NCBI GenBank assembly: GCA_015680685.1
Contig: MNCI01018932.1
Location: forward strand, 739,834-803,833
Direction of reading: 5' to 3'
Source: Gnetum montanum
Lineage: Eukaryota; Streptophyta; Gnetopsida; Gnetales; Gnetaceae
Length of the DNA stretch: 64,000 nt
Shown here: positions 24,255 to 35,640 of the stretch, one piece after another
Layout: every line of letters begins with the position of its first letter
Numbering within the stretch: position 1 is the first letter of the stretch
Notes under the pieces: generated by a model
What the model saw: only the letters and a program-made list of their open reading frames with translations
What the model was told of the DNA's origin: nothing
Databases searched by the model: none
Translations under genes and position numbers: made by a program

Positions 24255-24412
24255 ATTGTCATCTTGAAACCAAAAATAATTAAAACATAAATACACCCCC
24301 AAGATATATAGTCAAATTAAAAATTTATAACTTAGTATTACCCACTAGTAAACCCATAACTTGAAAATCTCCAATTAAGTGTCTTATTACTAGGCTGACA
24401 TCTCATTATTTT
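24255..24412 (-). mobile_element. tRNA-derived SINE-like copy 1
   Basis: Minus strand: a box-A-like GTCAGCCTAGTAATAAGAC (24381-24399) is followed 17 bases later by a decayed box-B-like AAGTTATGGGTTTACTAG (24345-24362) and a tail with AAGATATATAG in reverse. The same order and tail are found at 25762-25910. RNA polymerase III box spacing suggests a tRNA-derived SINE. Too short and decayed to name. Confidence 0.5.
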
Positions 24413-24479
24413 ATTATCAAGGGGGAGGGGTTATAACCCTAAACTTATTGTAATATAGATACATCTTAAGATCATCAAG

Positions 24480-25680
24480 CTCATCATTATTCTCCTAGCC
24501 TTGTTCTAATAAAATAGGATTAGTTACATAAGTTTATTGTTTACCATTTACCTCTATGAAGAGCTTGATCTTTGTTTATTTATAGTTTCTTTAATCCTCA
24601 ATTATTTTCATCCATATCTTTTTTGATCTTCTTTTTTCTGGCTTTCTTAGAAAAGTGATGTAGCAACCCTTTTTAATAGCCTCATTATCTGATCTTCTTT
24701 GCACATGTCAAAGCCATCTAAGTGATCATTTTTGTAACTTATCTAAAATAGAACCAATGCAATTCTTCCTCTAATATTTATATTATGCAATTTATCTCTT
24801 TTTGTAACATTCAATATCTATCTAAGTATTTACATTTCTATCATACTATTTTATTGTTCATGTCTTATAATGCTTAAAATTTAGTATCATATAAGAAAAT
24901 AGGTCAGATTAATATATTGTAAAAATTTCCCCTTATTTTTATTAGTATTTTTTTATAATATAGAATATCACTATTATTTTTCCATTTTAACTATCTTTGC
25001 TCAATTCTATTTCTTATATATTTCTCAATTTCATCATCTAATTGGAGGATTGATACTAGGTAATAGAAGTATTTGTAGTGATAGAATTTTTGACCTTGAA
25101 TTATCTCTTTTATTTTACTATTATTTATGCTATTACTAAAATTGCATTCCATAGATGATGTCTTACTTATGCTAATTTTTAAGTCTTTTGATTCTAGAGC
25201 TTGTCTGCACTTTTTCATTTTAGAAGTAATATTTTCTCCAACTATATCCACCAACAAAATATCATTATAAAATAGCATATATCAAAGAATTTCATCTTGT
25301 ATTTTTTTTATTAATTCATTCATAATAATGGTAAATAATTATGGGCTAACCATATATCTTTGATGTCGATCTACTATGATTGGAAAATTAGATGTTATTT
25401 GACAAGCTATTCTAATTTTAGTAGTAGCTCATTCATACATGTCTTGAATTACTTTAATATACTTATTAACAATGTTTTTCCTCTATAAAAACCACTAAAT
25501 AATATCTCTAGGAACTCTATTATATGCTTTTCCAAGTCAATAAAGATCCCATGTAGATTTTTTCTATGTTTTCTAAATTTTTTCATCAATTGTCATATCA
25601 AGAAAATAACCTCTATTGTAGATTCTCCTAATAAAACCCCAAATTAATTTTTTGATACTAACCTCTATCCCTACAACATA
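24480..25680 (-). pseudogene. LINE reverse transcriptase fragment (RTE-like)
   Basis: Minus-strand non-LTR retrotransposon RT and C-terminal part. Read in order from 25680: FGVLLGESTIEVIFLI, KNLHGIFIDLEKAYNRVPRD (usually DLEKAYDRVPR), NKYIKVIQDMYE, LFTIIMNELIKKIQDEI, MLFYNDILLVD (catalytic ADD now YND), QALESKDLKISISKT, MECNFS, then TKRDKLHNINIRGRI and KARKKKIKKDMDENN near the end (24660-24560). The order and wording match the plant RTE-type LINE RT. Most of the 5' half, including the endonuclease, is missing. Several stops; inactive. Confidence 0.85.
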
Positions 25681-25761
25681 TAGTGAAATTAGAACTTTAC
25701 AAATCAATATTAATCATCAAAATTGAATCTATAACTTGGAGGTATTAAATTAAGAGAAGGG

Positions 25762-25910
25762 GTGTTAGAATCCAAAATAATTGAAACATAAATATATCCC
25801 AAGATATATAGTTTAATTAGTACTCTATAACTTAGTATTATTCACTAAAATCAAACCAATGAATTGAGGATTCCATATGAAGTGTCTTACCACTAGGATA
25901 ATACCCTATT
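25762..25910 (-). mobile_element. tRNA-derived SINE-like copy 2
   Basis: Minus strand: box-A-like TATCCTAGTGGTAAGACACT (25881-25900) and box-B-like GGTTTGATTTTAGT (25844-25857, close to GGTTCGATTCC with C-to-T changes). The 3' part shares aaaataattgaaacataaatatatcccaagatatatag with copy 1. It lies just upstream of the LINE fragment on the same strand. Confidence 0.55.
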
Positions 25911-25930
25911 ATAAAAAGAACCTTGCCTAA

Positions 25931-26600
25931 AAATATTTGAAAAGTACAATTATTTATTATATTATGATTTTAAACCTCTCATACGATGCACATAATAATT
26001 ATTTAATCTTATATTTTGAGAGGGGAGGGAAGAAGATGTTGAATCTCATACAATGAATAATAATATTAAAAAAAATTTAGAGTACCTAAGATTAATATAT
26101 GAAAATTCTAAAGGAAAAGCATAATGATTTTTAGAATTCATTTTTATGCATTCATCCTTACAACAAATCTTGAAAAACCTCTTGTTTGGATTAGAAAAGG
26201 ATTAGGTTTTTTCCTTATTTAGAAGCACCATCATGGGTTTTCACTTCCTACTAAAAGATTTCTTGTAAAAAAAGAAGAAAATACTCTCTAAATATAAAAG
26301 AATATATGAATTAGAAATAATGAAAAAATAGCATAGGAACTAAATGCTTCTCATTCTTTAGCCTTCGAAATAAAAAGAAATTAATGCTATATAAAATAAA
26401 TTAATTGATGAGCTTTCATTGCGATCTTTTTGCTTGAAGCTATAGCTAATAAGTAAAATCTTTAGGAATCTAATATTTAACTTCTATTGATAGGTCATAG
26501 TTATGCTCTTATTTCTAGAAAATAATTGCATACCCAAGCTTCCAAATAGAGCAAAAAAAAATAAAAAATGATCTAAGATACTTTCAAATCCAAAGAAATA
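25931..26600. other. AT-rich stretch, nothing recognised
   Basis: No frame, repeat pair or RNA signal was recognised between the SINE and the LINE zinc-finger scrap. Confidence 0.3.
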
Positions 26601-26639
26601 AAGTAGACAAAGTAGGTTAATCACCAATAATGACTTTCT

Positions 26640-26860
26640 TTATGCTTGGTTGAAGGTTATTATAAATTTTGGATGTTCATTTCCAAGGATGCTGAGTAAT
26701 AGGACAAGAAAAAAAAACTTGAAAACATGAATCTTTACTATCGTAGAGAGGACATTGAGGAGAAAAAATTCTTATGTGTTTAAAATGGATGCCAATAGTA
26801 ATACCTTGATAAGTAAGAAAACATATAAAATATGAATTTTATGAAAGGTAAAATCTCTTA
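26640..26860 (-). pseudogene. LINE C-terminal zinc-finger scrap (zf-RVT-like)
   Basis: Minus-strand translation reads IHFKHIRIFSPQCPLYDSKD, then FQVFFSCPITQHPWK, matching the CPLC...E...H.FF.CP.A...W pattern of the zinc-binding domain at the C-terminus of plant L1-type LINE RTs. The second Cys of CPLC reads Tyr. Short and degraded; a separate LINE lineage from the 24480-25680 fragment. Confidence 0.5.
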
Positions 26861-27020
26861 AAATATCTTATATTTCCCAACTTAATCATAACTTAGCATT
26901 GAAACACCTAGTATGACACTACACTACTTGAGTTGCAAACCTAAAAAACCATAAATAACTAAGCATAGAGCCTAAAATGAGACATTAATTTTACAAGTTC
27001 TTCTTGAGAATTTCTCATTA

Positions 27021-27502
27021 NNNNNNNNNNNNNNNNNNNNNNNNNNNNNNNNNNNNNNNNNNNNNNNNNNNNNNNNNNNNNNNNNNNNNNNNNNNNNNNN
27101 NNNNNNNNNNNNNNNNNNNNNNNNNNNNNNNNNNNNNNNNNNNNNNNNNNNNNNNNNNNNNNNNNNNNNNNNNNNNNNNNNNNNNNNNNNNNNNNNNNNN
27201 NNNNNNNNNNNNNNNNNNNNNNNNNNNNNNNNNNNNNNNNNNNNNNNNNNNNNNNNNNNNNNNNNNNNNNNNNNNNNNNNNNNNNNNNNNNNNNNNNNNN
27301 NNNNNNNNNNNNNNNNNNNNNNNNNNNNNNNNNNNNNNNNNNNNNNNNNNNNNNNNNNNNNNNNNNNNNNNNNNNNNNNNNNNNNNNNNNNNNNNNNNNN
27401 NNNNNNNNNNNNNNNNNNNNNNNNNNNNNNNNNNNNNNNNNNNNNNNNNNNNNNNNNNNNNNNNNNNNNNNNNNNNNNNNNNNNNNNNNNNNNNNNNNNN
27501 NN
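27021..27502. other. Assembly gap (482 N)
   Basis: Run of N. Any reading frame spanning it is artificial. Confidence 0.99.
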
Positions 27503-29255
27503 TTCAATATGTGTATATTTTTCTTAGTATCTATATGCAGATTTTAACTTATAAGTTAAATGGTAGACTATGTGGAAGGTATAAGAACCTTTAGCATGAA
27601 TTAATTTGAAAAGTAAAAGATTGTACATGTTTTGTTTGAGAATGTGATGAATCATTCTCAACTACTATTGGTCCTAGCTTGCCACCATGATAGGAAAGAA
27701 AGGTGAAAAAATGTAATTGAATAATCTTGCAAGGAATCAAATTAAGATATACATGAAGGTATCATGGAGACCCTAACAAATATATATCTTTTAGATGATT
27801 TACTATTTTATAGGATTGGAAAGAAACAGAAAGTAGTACAAGTATCATTCAATATAAGAACTTCATGATAGTTCAATTGAAGAGGAGGAACAACTATGTA
27901 AGACCTTCAAGGATAGGATGATTAATGATGATGAGAAGACCCCTCACTAAATGGGCAAGAAGGAAATCCCTTAAAAAGATCCTTTGAAGAACAATTATGA
28001 AGAGAAAGGATAATCCAATGGTAATAATTCATTTTTCCAATTCCAATTTCTTCATCTCATTAGGGATGATTATTAATGGAATGGTAACTTAAAATGACAA
28101 AATGTAATTTATGTTAAAAGTATTATTTATTAGGTTGACCTATTTGAATGATAGAGAAGTTTAGAAATAAGGAAAAGTAGCACTTCTAAGGTTTATCTAT
28201 TTATCCCTAAGGTTAACTGACCCCTTCAAAGATCAACCAACCTGAGTTCAGTATAGTTGCAGCTAGACCAAAATGCATATTTTTAAGATTGAACAACCTT
28301 TCCATAGGCTGACCTATTTAATATAGGTTATTATTGTTAGATGCAGAGTTCTAAAAACCTAAGATCAAGTAAGAAGACCAAAGTTAGAGTTTATAGTTTT
28401 TTTAGATTTCAACATAAGATTAATTAGCCCAAGCATAGGTTGACTAAACAAGTATATAGGGTAATTTATCCTAGTTTAGGATGATGTATTAGGGGAATAA
28501 TAACAAAAAAATAAAAATAAAAAGCCAAAAAAAACCCTCAAAATTTATGATACAAACAACACATTAAGATTCCAGCCTAACCATTTATATTTAGGGATAG
28601 AAAATTTCTTCATGAACATCATAGATCATTTATCTATTTTTGTTCAAGTGGAGATGGATCATTGAATAAGGACTAGTATTTCAACATTAATAAGAAAGAT
28701 CAAAGTAAGCTTCTGGGAAAATTTTAAAAGTGCAAGAAAGAGAGTCAAATAGAAACATTCCATTGTATCATTGTACCCTAATCTCTATATCTTTTACATG
28801 CTTGTATTTGTATTGGATATAATCTGATCTAATATAACATCACTGAGCATCATTTTAAAATTTCCTTTTATTTGTAAGGTTTAGTTTCAAGATTTTTACA
28901 TGAAAATCTCATTTTTATGAAAAGGAGACTAGAAAACCTTGAATCTAGTACTATTTCTCAAGAAGTTAAAGAAGATTGGATGGAAACCTAGGGAAATAGT
29001 GATTCTTTATCATTATCAATTTTCATTACTACCAAGTTAATTTTCAATACTATCTTATTAATTATATAAACCTCTCCAATAATTATCTCTCCTATCTATC
29101 ATTCAAACCCGACTCATTCTACATTTGACTTAGCATTTTCCTTATGATACTTTAGTATCTATTCTACTTGATGTTTTTATCATTAAATTCAACTAGTTTA
29201 GAAGTTAAAAGGTTATCTATAGGTAAAATTCAATTTACCATTTCTACAAAGAAAG
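27503..29255. other. AT-rich repeat-like stretch, unclassified
   Basis: No coding motif recognised. 28130-28450 holds several ggttgac/gattgac and ctgacc phrases that recur at uneven spacing, resembling decayed LTR or satellite-like sequence. Ends exactly at the LTR of C'. Confidence 0.35.
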
Positions 29256-30307
29256 TGATGAGACGTGATATCACATAGGCCATGATATCGCGTCGTCCCC
29301 TACGATATCGCATACACGATATCGTAGTCCGTCGTCAAATCTATAAACAAGAGGTGGCACTCCCCTCATTTCTCATCCTAGGATTAAAGTAGGGAAACTA
29401 TGGTAGTTTGATTACTCTAGAGATAGAATATTTTCCATGTGCCCACAGTAGGAGTCCCCAAGTGAATGGATCTTTATTCGAGTAGTTTGTACCTGAACAC
29501 AAGTTGTGTATGGAAATAAAGATGAGCTTTGTGGATAAACGGGGGGGTGCATGGAAAAGGTTTATTACATGTTATTTCCTACCTTTTATTTATTACCTGC
29601 ATTAGCATGGCATGAGTACGACTTGATTACGAGCATTGACGAATGTGTACGGCTAATCAAGGAATCGGCTTCTCATCGCGATTAGTCTCTCTCACCCTCA
29701 ACTCCTAGAACGTGGGATGAGCACGACTTGACTACGAGCATCTACGGGTGTGTACGGCTAATCAAGGAATCGGCTACTCATCGCGATTAGTCTCTCTCAC
29801 CCTCAACTCCTAGAACATGGGATGAGTATGACTTGACTACGAGCATCTACGGGTATGTACGGCTAGTTAAGGAATTGGCTGCTCATCACGTTTAGGCTAG
29901 TTAAGTGCCTCAGTATGACCACTTCGAGCACGTGCGTTACGTGTGGTAATCCTAGTAACGATTAATGTTTGATAGCCATAGTTGCATACTTTAGGGTGTG
30001 TACGGTAAGTGGGAATGGATGCTGATGCTAGTTTATTTAGACTTAGGACATTAGTTAGAGTTAGTTAGTTTCTCAACCCTTCACCTCATAGCATAGGAGA
30101 AAAACATTAAAAGCTATAAAAATCATATACCTCGGACTTACTTAACCATACACCATGACAACAACAAGTAAGTCTAGGAAGACAACGAATGATTAACCCC
30201 AAGTGTTCCATGGGGCGTTTATACATTTAGTCTATGGACTTCAACCGGATTGCACGTGCTACACTCATTTTGTATGGTTGAGTGTAGGGGTACCTCGCCA
30301 CTCATCA
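29256..30307 (+). repeat. 5' LTR of element C'
   Basis: 1052 bp, TGATGAGACG to CACTCATCA. GATATC palindromes at 29281-29326, TATA box variant TATAAACA near 29342, AATAAA near 29516. Contains three 105-bp tandem units starting at 29611, 29716 and 29821 (gagtacgacttgactacgag...). Aligns throughout with 35641-36689. Confidence 0.9.
29611..29925 (+). repeat. Three 105-bp tandem units in LTR of C'
   Basis: Each unit begins (c/g)atgagyaygacttg and ends with cctcaactcctagaac-like sequence before the next. The 3' LTR of C' also has three (from 35993), the LTR of C only two (from 18798). Confidence 0.85.
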
Positions 30308-30308
30308 T

Positions 30309-30326
30309 TGGCTCTGTTGCCGAGGA
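30309..30326 (+). other. Primer binding site of C'
   Basis: TGGCTCTGTTGCCGAGGA matches 15 of 18 bases of the tRNA-Asp-complementary site; differences at positions 5, 7 and 15. Confidence 0.85.
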
Positions 30327-30447
30327 CTAAGTGTTTGTACATCAATTAGAACATAAGGGACATCACTCACATCATTGTGAGCCTTAACGAACCTTCGGGT
30401 TGATCAAGATAAAAATTATATAACGGTGAAATAACACACTGATAAAA

Positions 30448-32819
30448 ATGCCTTCTTCTCATAAGAGCAACTCACCACCTAAGGACCACACACGAGACAA
30501 TCGGCAACATAAAAAACATAACCAAAATCAGCCAAGTCCTAAACAATACAAGATGACATATACTCATCCCGATGAGTATATTCCCAATTTTAGTTTTATT
30601 CTCCATCAAGATGAACAACTACGGTGGAGAGATTGGCATGCAAGATCATTATGCTGAATACGTTGCGGAAGATTTTGATATGAGGGATTATTATCCCACA
30701 GATGCCCAACATATGAGAGACTTAAGGCAGGAGAGTCAACATACTTTTCTAAAGGGCAAAGCCCTGCACGTCCTTAGCAAAATAGGAGATGAGGAACCCC
30801 TTATCACGGGTTCTTTAACAAATGATGTTCCCCCTACTAACAATGGTGAGGAGGAAGGGTATCAAAACCTATGATCAATGATACATACCCCTGGTTCTAA
30901 TGCCCGTGAACACCAGCTATTCATAGAGGGAACAACTACTCATGCTAAGGATGGGCACTTAGATCGTCATCACGATCAGGGCCATAACATCCGAAGAGAA
31001 GGTAAGAAACATCATCATGGCGATGGTTCCCCTTCTTCTTCCCCTTCTTCACATCACTCACCCTCTCCTTCCACATCTGGGTGCAGCCACCATGAACATA
31101 AAAGTGAGGATAAAGGTAAGAAGGACGAAAGACCTTGACGGGAAAGTCGAGAGAGAGGAAAACAACAAGGACGTAGGGAGAGTAGGGAACAACACAGACA
31201 TCACAGGCATCATAAAAGAGATGATCATGATGAGCCCCTACTCACAACCCAAAGTATGCTTAACATAACGGGGGCAATTAGGATTCCCACAAGGCATTTG
31301 AAAGATAGTCGGATCAAACGATTAGACATGAACAACATCCCACAATTTGAAGGGGGATACAATGTTGATCTGCAAAATCATTTACAGGCATTCCACGATG
31401 CTTGTGCCTTACAAAATATAGAAAATGAGTGGAAGAAGCTTAAGTTGTTCCCAAGGATACTCACCAAGAAAGTAGAGAGCTGGTACCAGTCCTTAGAACC
31501 GGAAACCATCACGAGGTGGAGTACGATGCTAGAACTGTTTAACGAAAAGTATCAAACGTACTCCAAAGTGTCCAATTTGCGTAAGTAGATCCAAGGCTGG
31601 AAACAAGGTCATCACAAACCCTTGGATGCTTCCATGGCCCACTATCACACATTGTTACATCATTGCCCCGGCCATGGGTACACTCAGCAGGATCAACTCC
31701 ACCACATCGTGGATGGGCTAAGGCATGAAATTGGAGAACCCTTGGACTTATGCCCAAGGGAGACTCTCAAAACTTAGAGCCCATGAAGTTCAAAGGTTGT
31801 TGGAGCAAGTAGCAAATGAAGAAGGTGAGCTACGGAAAAGGGAAAGTGCAGAAGAGTACAACCGAGATCCCTCTCTTCGAAAGAAGGAAGTGAAATTTTG
31901 TGATAAAGAGGATGAGTCACCACTCGAAGAGTTGGTAAATAGGAAAACCTTGTTGATCCAAAAACTTAGAACAGAAATAGCGGCTAAGGTAGATGACGTA
32001 TGGAGTTCCTTAGACTCTAAAATTGAAACTGTCTTGAAAATTGTAGAAGAGTCTAAGGTTGAACAAAGTAGTGACAAAGGTAAGAAAAAGTGGAGATATT
32101 TAAGCCCTACACATAACAAGGGTAAGGGAAAAATCACTAATTTTGATGTGGCTATGAATTCTAACACATACAATGACGGTGGATGTGAGATCTACCATTA
32201 TGACCATCCTAAGGGATGTTGCCCCATTATCTCACATCTACAAGAGTCTAGGGTGTATGCGCTAAATCCAAGACTCAACCGACGGTAAATACCCTGAAGG
32301 TTACCATATCCACAAGGTAACCCAAGGCAGTTCCACCAACCCTTAACATATTATCCAAGTGGAACTCAATCACAGCCCATCAGAAAGCATCAGCAGTGGC
32401 AATACCCATAGTCATGGGGGATGCCATCACCGAAACATCAGTACCCTTACCGGTAGCCTAACCCTTATGGATATTATGTGCAGCAGCCGATTTCTCCAAG
32501 TGACTCTATGGGTCACACAACCCCCAACCATCACTACCAAGTTTGGGAGTACTTTAGAAGGACTCCTTCTCCTCCAAGAGACACACCATATCCACAACAT
32601 CCTCCTAATCCATCTGCACCTCTTCCACCATAAGTAGTTCCCATAACACCTCCTACTCCAACAATGCAAGGGGAACTTCCTCCTCAACCATAGCAGCATC
32701 ACACTACGAGAGCTGTAAGTATTCAACCAGCTACTAGTTTTGACAACTATAAAAAGAGAAAACTCTACTTCAGAACCAAAAGCCTAGACAAACTCTCACA
32801 ACAAAAAGCGGTTGAGGCC
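30448..32819 (+). pseudogene. gag of element C'
   Basis: Starts ATGCCTTCTTCTCAT, 140 bases after the LTR, colinear with C. Readable: MTYTHPDEYIPNFSFILHQD; a frameshifting deletion at about 30628 that removes the GNIVLPP segment; His-rich linker; the core MLNITGAIRIPTRH, HLQAFHDACALQNIENEW, LFPRILTKKVESWYQSLEPE, MLELFNEKYQTYSKVSNL (31256-31588); EELVNRKTLLIQKL; a knuckle region CEIYHYDHPKGCC with the second Cys as Tyr; and the Pro/Gln/Tyr tail. Only about eight frame-breaking lesions, so it is the best-preserved gag in the window. Would form the RNA-packaging particle; now broken. Confidence 0.87.
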
Positions 32820-33548
32820 ATGTACACTCCTCCATCATCTAACACTTCGGAGCACCCTTCAGTCCAAAATCAGAGATTAACGCATACGGTTATGTTAACG
32901 CATACTGTAACTGACTGGATCAAGGTAGGCCACCTTCCCAGGAAACTAACTGACCTTGGGAGTCCCTTAATCTATCTCCAGATCACCGAAAATAAACCAC
33001 ATAGGGCTCTTCTTGACTCAGGTTTCGGAGTCAAATTAATTTCATGAGAGATGTATCATGTGTGGAACCTACCCCAACTTAAGAAGAGCAACATTCAACT
33101 AGAGCTGGTAGACCACTCCATCACCATTCCCTTGGGATTAGTGGAGGACATCATCACCACTGTGTGTAGTTGGTCTTACCCAGCTGATTTCTTAGTGATT
33201 GAAGTTAACAACAACGAAGGGGACTTCCCAATTATAATGGGAAGGGCATGGCTAAGTATAGTAGATGCATGCCTTAGGATCCGTGATCTTTCCTTGGAAA
33301 TTTCCAAGATCAACAGTTGTGGGAAGATCGATAAGAGGAAAGTTCCATGCATCACATACAGTGATTCATCAGGTGATGACATGGAGGAAATGTCTCCATG
33401 TAATAGGTATGTCCACGAAACTTTCCAACAAAGATGCCTGTACGTAGCAACCACACAAGAAGTAGTAGACACCTTGTGGTTGACAGCTACTCAAAGGAGT
33501 AGAAAAATATGCATGGAACGAAATAAGGTAACTCATGTTAAAAATTAA
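32820..33548 (+). pseudogene. Aspartic protease of element C'
   Basis: Two frames, 32820-33047 and 33051-33548, separated by a single TGA. TVTDWIKVGHLPRK, then RALLDSGFGVKLIS with an intact DSG active site, VDHSITIPLGLVEDI, ADFLVIEVNNNEGDFPIIMG, GRAWLSIVDACLRIRDLSLE. This covers a full retropepsin-like domain with its flap and the GRAWL landmark. In a full element RT would follow after a linker; here the frame ends and post-pol sequence begins within ~140 bases. Confidence 0.85.
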
Positions 33549-33684
33549 AGCATATATACATTGGAACATAAGCGTCACCAACTTCCACCCCTTAATCTAA
33601 GATCATCAATCGGGAGAAGTTGGGTACTTCTTAGAAATTCAAATAGACGCTCATTATTTTAGATCTCTCCCTTACAACTCAGTC
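33549..33684 (+). other. Junction where RT-RNase H-integrase is missing
   Basis: Left side is the end of the protease linker. Right side (caaatagacgctcattattttagatctc...) aligns with 45780-45830 of D, which lies after integrase. The equivalent D interval, about 42830-45780, is absent. No RT or integrase motif is readable here on either strand. Confidence 0.7.
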
Positions 33685-35208
33685 ATGGGGGAGATGGCCA
33701 CCTATGCTAATTATATGGGGCCCTCATTTTTTTTTTCAATTTTTGTTTTACATGTTTTTATTTTACATGTTTTTGTTTTACATGTTTTTGTCTTACACAT
33801 TTTTGTTTTACAAATTTCTTTAACTTTTCTAATTTTTGTTTTACAACATCGTTATACTTTTTCCATTTTTTTTTTGTGTGTGTGTATCCACCTTTTAAGT
33901 TTGTCATCCAATAAGTGTTCGGAATGATGGTATAAACTGTTTTCATATTGATTGCTAATATTTGGTTTTTACCTTTAAGTGACAATGTTGATACTAAGGT
34001 ATGTTTTTTTGATATGGTAGACAATGAGTTCACTTCATCCATCCATCCACTAGTTCTATGGTCTCTCTCAGCTTGGAAATGTATAGTTCCTTTCTAATAA
34101 AGAACTTAAAAAAATTAGTGACTGGGTATGTCTCAAACTAAGGAAGGACTCACAGTTTGAAAAGGGTGTGACTTCAAGGGAACTTGATGCTTTTGTGTTG
34201 GTTGTTCTCTTGGATGCTTGGATGTTTTCTTTTTGAGTTTTCTCACCGTTCCGATGTTACCCAATTATCAGAAGCTGAGACCATAAAAATAAAAAGACTT
34301 TGCATGGTGTGGTTCTCACACATAAAAATACAAAACAAAAAATTCAAAAAAAAAAACAACTAAGTGAGAATTCAAAGAACACCCCTTAGATAGAATAAAC
34401 TTGGGCAACAAGCACTAGTTAAGGAACCAAAGTGTTCCCTCTAACTAAGGTCCTTCCTGCTTCCCATTCTCTCCTTTGTTTCATTGGAATGGTGGTGGCT
34501 CTTGGGGGAAGCATTCTCATTACTCTAGTTTATGGTTTAGTTGAATGCATTGATGCAAAGTCACTGGATGTGGTTGGTTTGAGCCCGGAGTTGGAATGAG
34601 ATCTGCCAAGTCACATTAATCATGCAACACACAAGGGGCTGTACACCACCTTGTTCTTGGGATTCCATTCCATTTTCTTCTCTCCATCCTTCTTTCCATT
34701 GTTCACCTCATTGCTGGTTGTATCATTAGTGTATATATTTTGGTTGATGCATTGTTTTCCTTTTGGTAAATTCTTGTGGTTAAGACTTTAACTCTTGTTC
34801 CCAATGACATTCCCAAGGCCTATGGACTCTTGAATGTGGGTTTTTCAGGGCATTAAGGGCATGAGCCTACTTTGGGGAGGACTCACTGACATTCCTATTT
34901 GCTGCATTAGTTAAATTCTTTCCCTTAACATTTTGCAATTAATTTTATCTTGTTCATTTCCATCTTGACATTCATTTCATCAATGCTATAGTTGTTCCTT
35001 TTTACCTATCTTTCTTACTCCTTTTCTTTTTCCATTCTAACGCTATCGGAGGTTTGCGATTAGTCATGGGGGTACGGGGCCCAATTTTTTTGATTTTCTC
35101 CTAGCCCTAAAATTTTTGATTTTCTCCCTAACCCCTACACCTTCGGTAGTCATCATTAATATATTCCGAGATCCATATTAGCCATACCACAACCTAGCCA
35201 ATGAGTTT
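33685..35208 (+). other. Post-pol region of C'
   Basis: Begins with MGEMATYANYMGP (33685-33723), then a T-rich run whose tandem tttttgttttacatg units (33742-33812) translate as repeated VLHVF. Later landmarks shared with B and D are the gcatggtgtggtt block (34300), the tagttaaggaaccaaagtgttccctctaac block (34418) and GCCTACTTTGGGGAGGA (34866-34882). No sustained frame. Confidence 0.6.
33742..33812 (+). repeat. Tandem ~18-bp T-rich repeat
   Basis: Four to five copies of tttttgttttacatg with small changes, right after the post-pol landmark. B and D have T-rich but less regular tracts at the same place. Confidence 0.75.
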
Positions 35209-35221
35209 ACAGCAAAGCAAG

Positions 35222-35281
35222 GTATCAATTACATGATGATTCAATTACCCTTGCTAATATACGATTGTGTTGTGTGTGCAG
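35222..35281 (+). other. Candidate 60-bp intron in 3' module of C'
   Basis: Donor-like AG|GTATCA, a CTAAT branch-like box in ttgctaatat, and tgtgtgtgCAG acceptor, the next bases being ATG. The same signals are kept in the tandem copy at 36706-36765. In C' the following frame is broken by an early TGA. Confidence 0.35.
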
Positions 35282-35629
35282 ATGGTAGACATGCAACAAT
35301 GAATTGGATCTAGAGCAAACACTTGGAATGGAGCAGCGCTACAGTAGCTATGCAAGGAGCAAGATCGATGGTGCTCTTACGGATGGACAACAAGGCATAA
35401 TCTTGGCATTGGTAGCAGCAACACTTCTTTCTCTCTCTCTTTCTTAGCTACCAACTAAGGCTTGATGTCATTGTAATAAGGTGTTCACCCTTGTTGTCAT
35501 GAACACCAATTTTGTCAAGTCTTGTAATAATGATCCGTTCACATGTCATCCCTTTAGTTCCATTCCCCTCAATAATTCCATACCTTCTCGATATTATTGT
35601 AAGGAACTCAAGGATGAGTTTTCATTTAG

Positions 35630-35640
35630 TCATGGGGGTA
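35630..35640 (+). other. Polypurine tract of C'
   Basis: TCATGGGGGTA directly before the LTR at 35641, identical to those of B, D and E. Confidence 0.8.

Noticed and set aside
24345-24399. Functional tRNA gene from box A and box B
   Set aside because: No cloverleaf could be formed and the boxes are decayed; the shared tail with a second copy indicates a SINE.
26959-27594. Long open frames on both strands near 27000-27600
   Set aside because: They run through the 482-base N gap and are artefacts.
18427-29255. C and C' as the two ends of one large element
   Set aside because: Both begin with the same 5' LTR, primer site and gag start in the same orientation, so they are two separate insertions or a tandem pair.
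31539-32173. Minus-strand frames opposite C' gag
   Set aside because: Antisense of the gag helix and knuckle region; no independent support.
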